A stretch of DNA of 64,000 bases from Candidatus Poribacteria bacterium (lineage in GTDB: Bacteria > Poribacteria > WGA-4E > WGA-3G), in assembly GCA_009841255.1 (NCBI GenBank), contig VXMD01000013.1, positions 43,431-107,430 of the forward strand. Reading direction: 5' to 3'. The notes under the pieces were generated by a model that was not told the DNA's origin, searched no databases, and saw only the letters and a program-made list of their open reading frames with translations. Every line of letters starts with the position of its first letter. Position 1 is the first letter of the stretch. Positions 36,016-45,573 of this stretch are shown piece after piece. The translations under genes and the position numbers were made by a program.

Positions 36016-36864
36016 ATGCTTCCGTTTGTTATGAATGCAACCGCCAAAAAAATGGTTCTGAGTTTAGCCGCTGTTTTAATTACTGGATTGGGAATAGGAA
36101 TCCCTGTCGCTGCCCAGACAGTCGTCATCGAAGATGGGTTAATTGGCTATTGGAGTTTCAATAAAGACACGGTAAAAGGCAATACGGTACAGGATATCTG
36201 GGGCGACCAAGACGCCGAGATGATAGGGAAAATTCAAATCGTCCAAGGCAAGTTTGGAGAAGCAGTCCAACTGGAAGGTGGCGCGGGCTCACGTGTCCAA
36301 ATGACCGATGACATCAAGAAAGCCAAACTCCCCACAGAGGGGATGACCGTGGAAGTATGGGTATGGGATGAGCAGTTCATCGAATGGGGTGGGTACATCG
36401 TGGCAGTTCAGGACAATGGTCCTTTTGAAAAGGGTTGGCTGCTCGGTACTCGATGGAAACAGTTCAGTTTCGCACTCTCCTCAGATGATGCTGATGATGG
36501 CGATGGTCTCTTAACTTACCTCAATTCCGCCAACACGTATGACATGGGAGAATGGCACCATGTGGTCGGAACGTATGACGGCAAGGAGATGAAAATCTAC
36601 GTGAATGGGAAACTGGAGAACACTTCGGATGCCCAATCGGGCGTTATCAATTATCCGGATCGCGTCTTCTTCTCCATCGGCTCTTATAAAGATGACAACG
36701 AGGATTTCGTGCACAAGGGAATGATCGACGAAGTGCGGCTCTATGATCGGGCATTCAGTGAAAAAGAGGTGTCCAACAATCTTAACGCCGAAGGGTTGGC
36801 GGTAGAAGTTGCTGGAAAACTAAGTCTCACTTGGGGTCAAATCAAGGCTGCTGCGGGGAGATAG
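36016..36864 (+). CDS. Secreted LamG-domain protein with LTWGQIK tail
   Basis: 282 aa; AAGGAG before the ATG; signal peptide ending 'IPVAAQ'. A concanavalin/LamG-type lectin domain fills most of the chain: 'DGLIGYWSFNKD', 'TVEVWVWDEQF', 'EWHHVVGTYDGKEMKIYVNG' and 'GMIDEVRLYDRAFSEKEV'. Ends 'KLSLTWGQIKAAAGR'. LamG domains bind glycans or proteins. Likely surface associated or released. Confidence 0.88.
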   Translation: MLPFVMNATAKKMVLSLAAVLITGLGIGIPVAAQTVVIEDGLIGYWSFNKDTVKGNTVQDIWGDQDAEMIGKIQIVQGKFGEAVQLEGGAGSRVQMTDDIKKAKLPTEGMTVEVWVWDEQFIEWGGYIVAVQDNGPFEKGWLLGTRWKQFSFALSSDDADDGDGLLTYLNSANTYDMGEWHHVVGTYDGKEMKIYVNGKLENTSDAQSGVINYPDRVFFSIGSYKDDNEDFVHKGMIDEVRLYDRAFSEKEVSNNLNAEGLAVEVAGKLSLTWGQIKAAAGR

Positions 36865-36920
36865 GCAACTTTCATCAAAAGTCTGCTTAGGACCGCCAAA
36901 TCAGACCCATCTCATATCCT

Positions 36921-37616
36921 TTATAGCAACGCCTCCGCTAATTCCGTAAAATCGCTCACCGTCACATCGGGTTGGTAGGGGGTATTTTCATAGGGAAGTT
37001 CATAACGATTTACAAACGCACCTCTAAAGCCGCACGCCCGCGCACCCATGATGTCAAACGAGTTCGCAGACACCATCACGCACTCGTCAACTTCAAGCCC
37101 TAACTTCCCAGCCGCGGCGCGGTAAACCGCCGGATGCGGCTTAAATGCACCCACCGATGTAACCGAAATCACATCGTCGAAGTTCCATGCAACCCGTTCC
37201 GTGACGAGATATTCTAAAAATGAAGGATCGCCGTTGGATAACACTACCAACTGATACCGAGATTGCATCTCCGCGAGGGCAGACAAAACTTCAGGGAACG
37301 GCGAGAGGGACCGCCAACCGCGCATGAACTCTTCCACTGTTTCAGGAGTGGCATCAATGCCGTTTGCTCTCAGAACGTAGTGGACGGCGCGCCGAACGGT
37401 CTCCAGATAACCGCTATGTCCGAGCATGACAATCGTATCTTGATACTGCTCGATCCGCTGACGGTATCGCCACTGTGCCCAGAATTCATCCGCCGATACA
37501 TCGACAGCACGTGTTTTCAGTGATTCATCAATGAAGGGGGTAAGACTCCCCCCTAAGTCCAAAATTGTACCGAACAGGTCAAAGGTGAGAGCCTTTGTCT
37601 CCGCAAAATTTGCCAT
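36921..37616 (-). CDS. Haloacid dehalogenase-like hydrolase (type II family)
   Basis: 231 aa HAD hydrolase. Motif I 'TFDLFGTILD' with nucleophile Asp13, motif II 'VVLSNGDPSF', and motif III/IV region 'GAFKPHPAVYRAA' with Lys and 'VMVSANSFDIMGARACGFRG'. The layout is that of haloacid dehalogenase type II rather than of a sugar phosphatase, although the exact substrate is uncertain. No obvious Shine-Dalgarno before the ATG. Convergent with the LamG gene. Confidence 0.88.
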   Translation of the reverse strand: MANFAETKALTFDLFGTILDLGGSLTPFIDESLKTRAVDVSADEFWAQWRYRQRIEQYQDTIVMLGHSGYLETVRRAVHYVLRANGIDATPETVEEFMRGWRSLSPFPEVLSALAEMQSRYQLVVLSNGDPSFLEYLVTERVAWNFDDVISVTSVGAFKPHPAVYRAAAGKLGLEVDECVMVSANSFDIMGARACGFRGAFVNRYELPYENTPYQPDVTVSDFTELAEALL

Positions 37617-37932
37617 AATAGTAAATAGTTGTCGGTTGTCGGTTTGCTTCGCAGTGAAAATGCGGTTTTTGAGGGTTATAGGTTATAGGTTCGGTTTTTT
37701 CTTCCGAAAAAACCTTTAGGTTATAAGTGAAGAGGGTCTTTGTGAGTTCTTAACTTATAACCAATAACCAACAGGTTGTCGTAGGGGTTGGGGGATTTAG
37801 TCTTTAAATAGACTAAATCCGTTCCTTGTATTACATTCCCAACCCTTACGGAGGTTACCGTTTAGCGAAAGACTCTTAACTTATAACCAATAACCGAAAG
37901 TGGAGCGCAGCGGAACGAACCGATAACCATCT
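37617..37932. repeat. Repeat-rich intergenic region with nested palindromes
   Basis: Contains GATTTAGTCT-TTAAAT-AGACTAAATC (37794-37819, a perfect 10-bp stem), enclosed by GTAGGGGTTGGG (37781-37792) and CCCAACCCTTAC (37838-37849). On both sides the sequence TTAACTTATAACCAATAACC occurs (about 37750 and 37876). There are also tandem GGTTATA repeats near 37675. No gene. The region resembles an accumulation of small mobile or regulatory repeats. Confidence 0.6.
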
Positions 37933-38952
37933 TTACCCCAATTCGACTGTACGTCCAGTTGCCATTGCCTCAAATGCGGCATCAATGACGCGCATCTGAT
38001 TCACGCAGCTTTCCGGTGAGATACGATGCGGTTTTCCGGTCGCTACAACCTCGCACATGTGCTCCAATTGCAATGCGAATTGGAAACAGGGTTCAAAATC
38101 AATGACTTCGCGCCCTTCTCGTGTGGTCAGTTCAATGTTGACCGCTGTATTCTCATTGTTCCAAACCCGATCGAGTCGGCACATGCCGCCGGTGCCTGAC
38201 ATTTCGGCATACTGTCCACCGGCACAATTAAAGCCGGTAGAAATCTGCGCAACCCGTTCACCGGGGAATACTAACAATAGATAGGAACCATCGTCTACTT
38301 CTAACCCGGCTTGGGACATCCCCGACACCCGAATCGGTTCCGCGCCGAACATGAAACGGGCGTGGTGGATATTGTAGCACGCCAAATCGTAAATGCTTCC
38401 GCCGCCTTTCGCTTTGTTAAACCGCCAATTCATCTCAGGGCGTCGCGTTTCAGGACCGCCGCCACCGCCACCTGTACAGAAGGTGCTGCGGATCGCCTTA
38501 AAGTCCCCGATTGCCCCCGAATCAATGAGTTCTTTTGCCTTCAGGTGCATCGGATGATGTCGGAATTTAAACGCTTCCGCCACCAGTACACCGTTTTCTT
38601 GTGCCGCACCGACGAACGCTTTTGCCTCCGCCGCTGTTGACGTGAAGGGTTTCTCACACAAAATCGCTTTGACTTGGCGGGATTCAGAAAGCTGGATACC
38701 GACCTCAGCGTGAAAGGCACCCCAGGTACAGATAACAGCGATGTCCAAGTTTTCAGCGTCTAACATCTCTTCCAAAGAGAGATACCGGTTTTCGGGGTCC
38801 ACATCAAATCGTTCACCGAAATTGGTTAATGCGTCTTCCGACACGTCACAGATCGCCGCTAATTCGGCGCTCGGTGCTTGTTGACACGCGTTGCCGTGTG
38901 CGTTGGCGATTCCACCTGCTCCGACGAGTCCAACACGATAAGTCGTTGACAT
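37933..38952 (-). CDS. Gfo/Idh/MocA family oxidoreductase
   Basis: 339 aa. N-terminal Rossmann fold 'RVGLVGAGGIANAHGNA', then 'CEKPF' (the EKP signature, residue about 100) and the C-terminal alpha/beta domain with 'GGGSIYDLACYNIHHARFMF', which carries the catalytic-region Asp and His. AAGGAA precedes the ATG. These NAD(P) enzymes oxidise or reduce sugars, inositols and related alcohols. The sugar isomerase, ThuA and this gene suit a carbohydrate-degrading lifestyle, but no direct partner is evident. Confidence 0.92.
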   Translation of the reverse strand: MSTTYRVGLVGAGGIANAHGNACQQAPSAELAAICDVSEDALTNFGERFDVDPENRYLSLEEMLDAENLDIAVICTWGAFHAEVGIQLSESRQVKAILCEKPFTSTAAEAKAFVGAAQENGVLVAEAFKFRHHPMHLKAKELIDSGAIGDFKAIRSTFCTGGGGGGPETRRPEMNWRFNKAKGGGSIYDLACYNIHHARFMFGAEPIRVSGMSQAGLEVDDGSYLLLVFPGERVAQISTGFNCAGGQYAEMSGTGGMCRLDRVWNNENTAVNIELTTREGREVIDFEPCFQFALQLEHMCEVVATGKPHRISPESCVNQMRVIDAAFEAMATGRTVELG

Positions 38953-38969
38953 AATAGTTCCTTTCTCTG

Positions 38970-39728
38970 TTAGGTTGCCGTTAAGGGATAACCGTTCTCG
39001 ACAATCGGTTCTTTCAGAAACTCAAACTCGTATTGTGGTAACGATGCCCCAGGTTTCAACGCCGCAAAATCTTTTTTCCAGCGATCTACTGCGTCTGGAC
39101 GCACAATGATCCTGCCCAAGGGGATACCCAAAAACGCTTCAAGCTCCTTGAGGATCCGTTCCTGATGTAAAATAAAGTCTTCAAAGCGTATCTGGATAAC
39201 ATTTTTAGGCATAGGCGTTGCTTGCATGAGTTTATACTGATAAATCCATGAAATTGCCCGTCTTTCATAGATATCATCCGTTTCAGGATAGACGACTCCG
39301 AAATCCCGAAGGTCATCCGTTTTATGATTCCCTCGGATGCAATCCCGCGGATCCCGAATCCAGTGGATGAACTTTATCTCAGGAAACATCCGAGCTATCC
39401 ACGGGTAGATTAACGTCGTCTCAGGTATCTTCCAGCCTTTGTGAGGTGCCGGATTCTGTAGCACATCTTCAAGATAGGTATTGATAAGTCGTTCAAATTC
39501 CGGGTCGATCGGCATCGTGAACAGGGGTTCAAAATCCCATGATAGACCGCCTTCCCACTTGACATATTGTGCCATCACTCGACAGGCATCATACATCGCA
39601 TGCGGTGGAATCTTATCGCCGGAGGGGTTCAACTGGCTTCCCATGAAAACCCCACTGGCGTATAATGTATGAGAAATGGCGCGCGTCCCTGAATGACCCC
39701 TGCCAATCACTGTAATCAAATTTTCCAT
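38970..39728 (-). CDS. Sulfotransferase family protein
   Basis: 252 aa from ATG 39728; the frame extends 12 codons upstream without better support. It begins 'MENLITVIGRGHSGTRAIS', in which GHSGTRA is the 5'-phosphosulfate loop of PAPS-dependent sulfotransferases. 'FIHWIRDPRDCIRG' is the 3'-phosphate-binding segment. C-terminal 'FEDFILHQERILKELEAFLG' is typical of the family. Acceptor unknown. The start is 18 nt upstream of the Gfo/Idh start region on the same strand, so the two genes may be cotranscribed. Confidence 0.8.
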   Translation of the reverse strand: MENLITVIGRGHSGTRAISHTLYASGVFMGSQLNPSGDKIPPHAMYDACRVMAQYVKWEGGLSWDFEPLFTMPIDPEFERLINTYLEDVLQNPAPHKGWKIPETTLIYPWIARMFPEIKFIHWIRDPRDCIRGNHKTDDLRDFGVVYPETDDIYERRAISWIYQYKLMQATPMPKNVIQIRFEDFILHQERILKELEAFLGIPLGRIIVRPDAVDRWKKDFAALKPGASLPQYEFEFLKEPIVENGYPLTAT

Positions 39729-39791
39729 AGTAGATGGCAGTCGGCAGTCAGCACTTACCGACAACCGATAACCTCTGCGTCTTATATGAAA

Positions 39792-39820
39792 TTGACTTGT
39801 TTATTTTCGATGTTTAATAT
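39792..39820 (+). promoter_or_regulatory. Possible promoter of the amino-acid binding protein gene
   Basis: TTGACT (39792-39797), 17 nt, TAATAT (39815-39820), about 150 nt before the ATG at 39979. The surroundings are very A/T rich, which makes chance matches likely. Confidence 0.35.
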
Positions 39821-39978
39821 TATATTAAGTTACGTATGCGAATCTAAGATGTCGCATTACACAGTTTTCAGTCGCATTGAGACGTTATTGCCCTCAGTGG
39901 TAGTTTCTCACGCGATTCAAAACATTGTATCAAATATCATAAACAAAGGAAACCATTTTTTCTAAGGACTTTATCACC

Positions 39979-41139
39979 ATGCAGAAATTCTTAGTGCTCA
40001 TTAGTTTTAGCGTATTGTTTGCCATATCAATCGGGTGTGACCGCATCCAAAAAGTTGTTACGCCTCAACAAGAAGAAGAAACCCTTAAGATCGGTTTCGT
40101 CGTCGCCGGCGAACGTGTTACCTATCCAAACGGCGCTGAGATGGCTGTAACAGAGGTTAACCAGCAGGGTGGGCTTCTCGGAATGCCGGTCGAACTGATC
40201 GGGCACATCAACAAAGAAGCACTACCGGAAGTCTCCGTCCAGATCGTTGAACAATTCATCGTTGAAGACGAAATTATTGCGCTCATCGGACCCAACCGTT
40301 CGTCTCATGCCGTTGAGGTAGGTCCAATCGCGCAGCGTTATGGAATCCCGATGGTTACCACGAGCGCAACCAATCCCAACGTAACAAATGCGGGTGATTT
40401 TGTCTTTATGGCATCCTTCACGGACAATTTCCAAGGTGCCGTCATGGCACAGTTCGCGAAAACAGATCTCGGCATGACTACGGCTGCCGTTATTACGCGG
40501 CGCGGGGATCTCTACACGGAAGGGATCTCTGAATTTTTTGCCTCCAATTTCAGTAAACTCGGTGGCGAAATTGTCGCCAACGAATTCTATGATGCCAATC
40601 CATCAGACTTTACAGCACCATTGGCACATATTGCCGCTATGCAGCCTGATGCACTTTTCATATCCGGTTTTACGCAAGACATTGTCCTAATAACGCAACA
40701 GGCGCGAGCGATCCCTTTACAAAACACAGCAGGCGAACCCACGGTCTTCCTCGGCGCGGACGCATGGGACAGTCAACTGCTATTTGATAACGAAGCGGCT
40801 GAATTAGAAGGCAGTTTCTTCAGTGGACATTTCTCATCAGACACAGATGAACCGAACGCCCGCACCTTTGTTGACGCTTACGAATCCATCTATGGGGTTG
40901 CACCGACTGGCGGTGTAGCGGTCAGTTACGATGCCGTCAAATTACTTTTTCAAGCTATAGAGCGAGCGGGAAGCCTCAATCCGGGTGAAATACGTCAACA
41001 ACTCGCCGCCACAGAAAACTACATCGGTGCGACGACCATCGCCAATTATGACGAAAATCGGCATCCAACCAAAAGTGCCGTAATTTTCACTATCGAAAAC
41101 GGTGAAAAGCAATTTCACAAACAGATCGATCCCTTCTAA
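39979..41139 (+). CDS. ABC transporter substrate-binding protein, Leu/Ile/Val type, lipoprotein
   Basis: 386 aa periplasmic binding protein of the branched-chain amino acid family (type I fold). Signal peptide with lipobox 'SIGC' (Cys about 20), then 'KIGFVVAGERVTYPNGAEMA', 'IALIGPNRSSHAVEVGPIAQ' and 'IPMVTTSATNPNVTNAGDFV', the segments that line the ligand cleft. No permease or ATPase genes are nearby. It could be an orphan receptor or serve a distant transporter. The ligand may be an amino acid, amide or urea-like compound. Confidence 0.88.
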   Translation: MQKFLVLISFSVLFAISIGCDRIQKVVTPQQEEETLKIGFVVAGERVTYPNGAEMAVTEVNQQGGLLGMPVELIGHINKEALPEVSVQIVEQFIVEDEIIALIGPNRSSHAVEVGPIAQRYGIPMVTTSATNPNVTNAGDFVFMASFTDNFQGAVMAQFAKTDLGMTTAAVITRRGDLYTEGISEFFASNFSKLGGEIVANEFYDANPSDFTAPLAHIAAMQPDALFISGFTQDIVLITQQARAIPLQNTAGEPTVFLGADAWDSQLLFDNEAAELEGSFFSGHFSSDTDEPNARTFVDAYESIYGVAPTGGVAVSYDAVKLLFQAIERAGSLNPGEIRQQLAATENYIGATTIANYDENRHPTKSAVIFTIENGEKQFHKQIDPF

Positions 41140-41195
41140 TGCGAACAGTATCAGTGGTAATTTGCGTTAATTTCTAACAAAAGCATACATGCCTT

Positions 41196-43208
41196 ATGAA
41201 AATTTCCCGTTTTCTGATATATCTACTACTCGTAATTTCAATTTACTGTTTCCCTACTATCGCGCAAGATGCAACACGATTTAGTCTACCTGAAGGCGCA
41301 ATAGCACGACTCGGTAAGGGAACGTTAGGCGAAATTCAGTTTTCTCCGGACGGCAGTCGGCTTGCGGTCTCCAGTTCTGTCGGTATCTGGTTCTATGATC
41401 CGCAAACTGGTAAGGAATTAGACCTGCTGAGATACACGGACGGAGTTTCTCCTTTCGCGTTTGCGTATTCACCCGATGGAAATACTGTTGCCAGTGCAGG
41501 CACGAACCAGATGACAGTGATAACAGGAAGAATAGAATCGAGACTTCCTTCAATTTCGGGGAATATAGTACAGATGCGGGATGTCACAACCGGGGAAAAA
41601 AGAACGACGGTCAGCGTACAGACACAGCAGGTTGCTAATGTCGTATACGCTCCCGATGGAAAAACAATCGCGACTGCAAGAAAGCGAGATAACACGGTAT
41701 ATTTGTGGGACACTGCTACAGGGAAACTCAAGGGAACACTCGAAAGGGTAGGTAGAGGTAGCGTTGCGTCTTTTGTGTATGCTTCCGATGGAAAAACGAT
41801 CGCGACGGCAGGGGGATGGACAGACAACGTTGTGCAGTTGTGGGACGCACAAACGGGCGACCACAAAACGACACTGACTGGACATACGAAACGGGTCAAT
41901 TCCGTTACATATTCACCTGATGGCAACATAATCGTTTCTGGGAGCGCGGATGGCACAGTGCGGTTGTGGGATACTGCCACCGGAAAACACAAACCCATCC
42001 TGAATCACACCAATTGGTTTAATCTCCTATTTCAATGGTTGAACGCACCTGTTCATTCTGTTGCGTATTCACCCGATGGAAATACCGTCGCTGCTGGAAG
42101 TATGGACAGTGCGGTGCGATTGTGGGATACACAGATCCCAAAACTCAAAGCTACACTTATTGGACATTCGGGATCAGTTGATACTGTCGTCTATTCACCC
42201 GACGGGAAAACGATCGCCACCGCTGGCGGTTGGGAAGACAACACAGTGCGATTATGGGATGCTGTCACGGGTGAAACCAAAGCCGTTCTCACAGGATATA
42301 TCCATATCAGTGCTGTCGCATATTCCCCTGATGGTGAGATGATCGCCACGGGTACGGACTATCGCAGCGACTCACTACAATTGTGGGATGTTCCGACAGG
42401 GAAACGCAAAACGACGTATACCGAACACATGGAGGGCACTCTCTCTTCCATCGTGTATTCGCCCGATGGCAAGACAATCGCTGCGGTGGGTCTGGAAGAT
42501 AAGACAGTTCGGTTGTGGAGTAGCGGAACAGGTACACACAAAGCCACATTCAAACCTATCAACACAGATCCTGAATACGACATATCTTCGGTGGCATATT
42601 CATCCGATGGACAGACGATTGCTGTCGTCGGAGGATATTATAAACAACATAGAGGAACGGTATACCTCTGGCACGCGCAGACACGGAAACGCAAGGTCAT
42701 ATATGAAGGACCCGATTATATATCTTCCGTAGCGTATTCGCCAGACGGCAAGACGATCGCTACTGGAAGCTGGAACGGCAACATACAGATGTGGCATACT
42801 GTGACAGGTGAGGAACTCAAAACAATCCCCACTGGACACAAAGGCGGGGTCGAGTCATTAGCGTATTCACCTGATGGTAAGAGGCTTGCGTCTGGTGGAG
42901 GATATCGCGATGACCTCGTGCAATTGTGGGATGCGGTAACAGTGGAACACAAAGCCAGACTTAGAGGACATACGAAGACTGTCAGTTCCGTTGTGTATTC
43001 ACCCGACAGACAGACGATCGCTTCGGGAAGCACGGATGGCACCGTCCAGTTCTGGGATGCGATGACAGGGAAACACAAGGCCACATTCACCGCACAGACG
43101 GACATCGTTTCTGTTGTGTATTCACCCGATGGACAGACAATCGCTACCAGAAGTACCGATGGCACGGTGATACTCTGGAAAACCAAATCGACTTCGGAGG
43201 AGAAATAG
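41196..43208 (+). CDS. Secreted WD40-repeat protein, 14 repeats
   Basis: 670 aa; signal peptide ('IYLLLVISIYCFPTIA'). About 14 WD40 repeats, typically 'SVAYSPDGKTIATGS..GTVRLWD..TGK.KATL', cover residues about 45-665, which equals two seven-bladed propellers. Weak ribosome-binding site (no purine-rich box next to the ATG). No kinase or enzymatic domain. Secreted WD40 proteins of this kind are common in planctomycete/poribacterial genomes and act as protein-binding platforms; the partner is unknown. Confidence 0.9.
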   Translation: MKISRFLIYLLLVISIYCFPTIAQDATRFSLPEGAIARLGKGTLGEIQFSPDGSRLAVSSSVGIWFYDPQTGKELDLLRYTDGVSPFAFAYSPDGNTVASAGTNQMTVITGRIESRLPSISGNIVQMRDVTTGEKRTTVSVQTQQVANVVYAPDGKTIATARKRDNTVYLWDTATGKLKGTLERVGRGSVASFVYASDGKTIATAGGWTDNVVQLWDAQTGDHKTTLTGHTKRVNSVTYSPDGNIIVSGSADGTVRLWDTATGKHKPILNHTNWFNLLFQWLNAPVHSVAYSPDGNTVAAGSMDSAVRLWDTQIPKLKATLIGHSGSVDTVVYSPDGKTIATAGGWEDNTVRLWDAVTGETKAVLTGYIHISAVAYSPDGEMIATGTDYRSDSLQLWDVPTGKRKTTYTEHMEGTLSSIVYSPDGKTIAAVGLEDKTVRLWSSGTGTHKATFKPINTDPEYDISSVAYSSDGQTIAVVGGYYKQHRGTVYLWHAQTRKRKVIYEGPDYISSVAYSPDGKTIATGSWNGNIQMWHTVTGEELKTIPTGHKGGVESLAYSPDGKRLASGGGYRDDLVQLWDAVTVEHKARLRGHTKTVSSVVYSPDRQTIASGSTDGTVQFWDAMTGKHKATFTAQTDIVSVVYSPDGQTIATRSTDGTVILWKTKSTSEEK

Positions 43209-43250
43209 ATTTAAATCTTTGCTTTCAGTCAACCCTCTAACAACGCCATG

Positions 43251-43366
43251 GCTTATGCAACGCGCAATACATTGCGCTACTACGAACCCTACTGCTTTTG
43301 AGCAACGCACATTCTTCTAAAGTATGTTTGTAGTAAAGTGATTTATCGTTTGTCTACGTAAGTTCT
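43251..43366. mobile_element. Degenerate copy of the 53695 MITE-like element
   Basis: Starts 'GCTTATGCAACGCG', includes 'ATTGCGCTACTACGAACC', and ends 'TGTCTACGTAAGTTCT'. This matches, in the same order, the outer parts of the element at 53695-53819 (ACTTACGCA...TTGCGCTACTACAAACC...GTCTGCGTAAGTCCT). The inverted ends have diverged. Confidence 0.5.
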
Positions 43367-43403
43367 AAACACTTAGTGCTACTACGAAAAATAGGAGATA
43401 GAT

Positions 43404-44408
43404 ATGAATAGACCGCCAGAAGCCTTCGTTCACGTGGACGAAGAACGTCTTCTCAACTTCTCTACTGCTTGCTTTGAAAAGGCGGGCATCACGCACGAAC
43501 ACGCCGCACTCATCAGCCGTTTGCTCGTCAATTCCGACTTACGAGGTGTCCGCAGTCACGGCACCCGAACCGTCAACGGATATTGCGGAGGCTTTGAAAA
43601 CGGAAGTTTCAATCCGAACCCTGATATCCGTGTCATCCGTGAAACCCCAACGGCTGTCGTTCTGGATGGAAACGGTACGCTCGGCTATCTCCCGATGGTG
43701 CGCGCAACCGAACACGCTATCGCTAAAGCGAAAGAGGTGGGCATCGGGATGGGACTCGTCCGCTACATTGGGCACTACGGGTCTGCCGGACACTATGCAC
43801 GAATCTGTAATGCGTCAGGTTGTATAGGTTTCTCAGTGCAAGGGTATCAGAATCAAGGCAACGCCGGAAACCAAGACCCCAAACCGCAACTCGGTTACTA
43901 TGGCAACCCTCCGATCTGTTTCGCTATTCCCTCTGATGACGAACCCCCGGTCGTGCTCGACGCAGCGACCTGTATCATGGCGGACTACCAACGGGGTCCT
44001 GATTTCGATGCGCTGCTTTCAGTGATTCCAGCGGCTTTCTTTAAAAGCATCGGTTATACCGCCATAGCGAGTCTGCTCGGTGGTGCGCTCACTGGCTTCA
44101 CAGAACCGCCACCGGAGGATACCGCGAAATGGGGTGGTGCGAGTATGGGAGGAATGGTGCTCGCTATAGACATCGAATCCGTCGTGCCAACTGCTGTTTT
44201 CCATGCGGAAGTCGATCGGATGGTGCACGATGTTCGCGAAACCTATGAACCAATGCCTGGAACAGACAGAGCACTTCTACCGGGTGGGATCGAAACGGAA
44301 CGCACAGAACAACATCGGCGTGAAGGTATCCGTTACGGTGAGATGGAACAGGAGTCCGCACGCGGGGTCAGTGAGCGGTTAGGTGTGCCACTTCCTTGGG
44401 ACGAATAA
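43404..44408 (+). CDS. Ldh2/malate-lactate-ureidoglycolate dehydrogenase family protein (copy 1)
   Basis: 334 aa oxidoreductase of the Ldh2 (YlbC/MDH2) NAD(P) dehydrogenase family. Recognised by 'LVNSDLRGVRSHGTRTVNGY' (substrate-binding His in SHG), 'VVLDGNGTLGYLPM', 'GIGMGLVRYIGHYGSAGHYA' and 'VVLDAATCIMADYQ'. AGGAG before the ATG. It is followed by a close paralogue 112 nt downstream. The substrate could be a 2-hydroxy acid; the family includes lactate, malate and ureidoglycolate dehydrogenases. Confidence 0.85.
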   Translation: MNRPPEAFVHVDEERLLNFSTACFEKAGITHEHAALISRLLVNSDLRGVRSHGTRTVNGYCGGFENGSFNPNPDIRVIRETPTAVVLDGNGTLGYLPMVRATEHAIAKAKEVGIGMGLVRYIGHYGSAGHYARICNASGCIGFSVQGYQNQGNAGNQDPKPQLGYYGNPPICFAIPSDDEPPVVLDAATCIMADYQRGPDFDALLSVIPAAFFKSIGYTAIASLLGGALTGFTEPPPEDTAKWGGASMGGMVLAIDIESVVPTAVFHAEVDRMVHDVRETYEPMPGTDRALLPGGIETERTEQHRREGIRYGEMEQESARGVSERLGVPLPWDE

Positions 44409-44519
44409 CCCCTGCGCTTATAGGAAATGAAACTGCAGAATGAATTATCGGGTGCGGTTCCAAACCGGACCTACTGGACTTGGTGAGTCGGGTGTTCGTA
44501 ATTATAGGAGGAAGAAGAC

Positions 44520-45521
44520 ATGAATAGACCACCAGAAACTTTCGTTTTAGTAGATGAGGAACGACTTCTCAACTTCTCTACTGCTTGCTTTGAGAAAGCC
44601 GGCGTTCCACATGAACACGCAGCACTTATCAGTCGATTGCTTGTCAACTCTGACTTACGAGGCGTCCGTAGTCACGGCACACAGACTGTCAATAGATATT
44701 GTGCAGGGTTTGAAAACGGAAACCTAAATCCGAACCCAGATATCCGGGTCATCCATGAAACCCCAACGGCTGTTGTGCTGGATGGAAACGGTACGCTCGG
44801 TTATCTCCCAATGGTGCGCGCAACCGAACACGCTATCGCCAAAGCGAAAGCGGTCGGCATCGGGATGGGACTCGTCCGCTACATTGGACACTATGGGTCT
44901 GCGGGGCACTATGCCCGTATGTGTAACGAAGCCGGATGCATCGGATTTTCGGTCCAGGGATCCCGGAACCACGGCAATGCCGGAAACCAAGACCCGAAAC
45001 CACAGATTGGTTACTACGGCAATCCGCCTATCTGTTTCGCTATCCCTTCTGGCGATGAACCCCCGGTCGTGCTTGACGCGGCGACCTGTATTATGGCGGA
45101 TTACCAACGGGGTCCCGAATTCGATGCGCTGCTTTCGATCATCCCGGCGGCTTTCTTCAAGAGTATGGGCTACACCGCTGTTGCACACCTACTCGGCGGT
45201 GGACTCACTGGCTTCACCGAACCACCATCGGAGGACACCGCAAAATGGCGTCCACCACAGGGCGGTATGGTACTCGTCATAGATATTGAATCCGTTGTGC
45301 CACCTGATGTCTTCCACGCAGAAGTTGATCGGATGGTACACGATGTTCGCGAAACCTACGAACCGATGCCGGGAACCGACAGAGCACTACTACCCGGGGC
45401 AATTGAAGTGGAACGTACAGAATTGCATCGCCGTGAAGGTATCCGTTACGGGGAAGCCGAACAGGAATCCGCACGTGCGGTCAGTGAACGGTTAGGCGTG
45501 TCACTCCCTTGGGATGAATAA
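44520..45521 (+). CDS. Ldh2/malate-lactate-ureidoglycolate dehydrogenase family protein (copy 2)
   Basis: 333 aa, very similar to copy 1 over its full length; the most visible differences are near the start ('FVLVDEER' for 'FVHVDEER') and around 'TAKWRPPQGGM' for 'TAKWGGASMGGM'. Strong AGGAGG before the ATG. Likely a recent tandem duplication whose copies have begun to diverge at the likely substrate side. Same catalytic residues as copy 1. Confidence 0.85.
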   Translation: MNRPPETFVLVDEERLLNFSTACFEKAGVPHEHAALISRLLVNSDLRGVRSHGTQTVNRYCAGFENGNLNPNPDIRVIHETPTAVVLDGNGTLGYLPMVRATEHAIAKAKAVGIGMGLVRYIGHYGSAGHYARMCNEAGCIGFSVQGSRNHGNAGNQDPKPQIGYYGNPPICFAIPSGDEPPVVLDAATCIMADYQRGPEFDALLSIIPAAFFKSMGYTAVAHLLGGGLTGFTEPPSEDTAKWRPPQGGMVLVIDIESVVPPDVFHAEVDRMVHDVRETYEPMPGTDRALLPGAIEVERTELHRREGIRYGEAEQESARAVSERLGVSLPWDE

Positions 45522-45573
45522 CTTTCATACCGCCGTAGGAAAAAGAAAATCAAGAAAGCAGATGAGATTTTCC

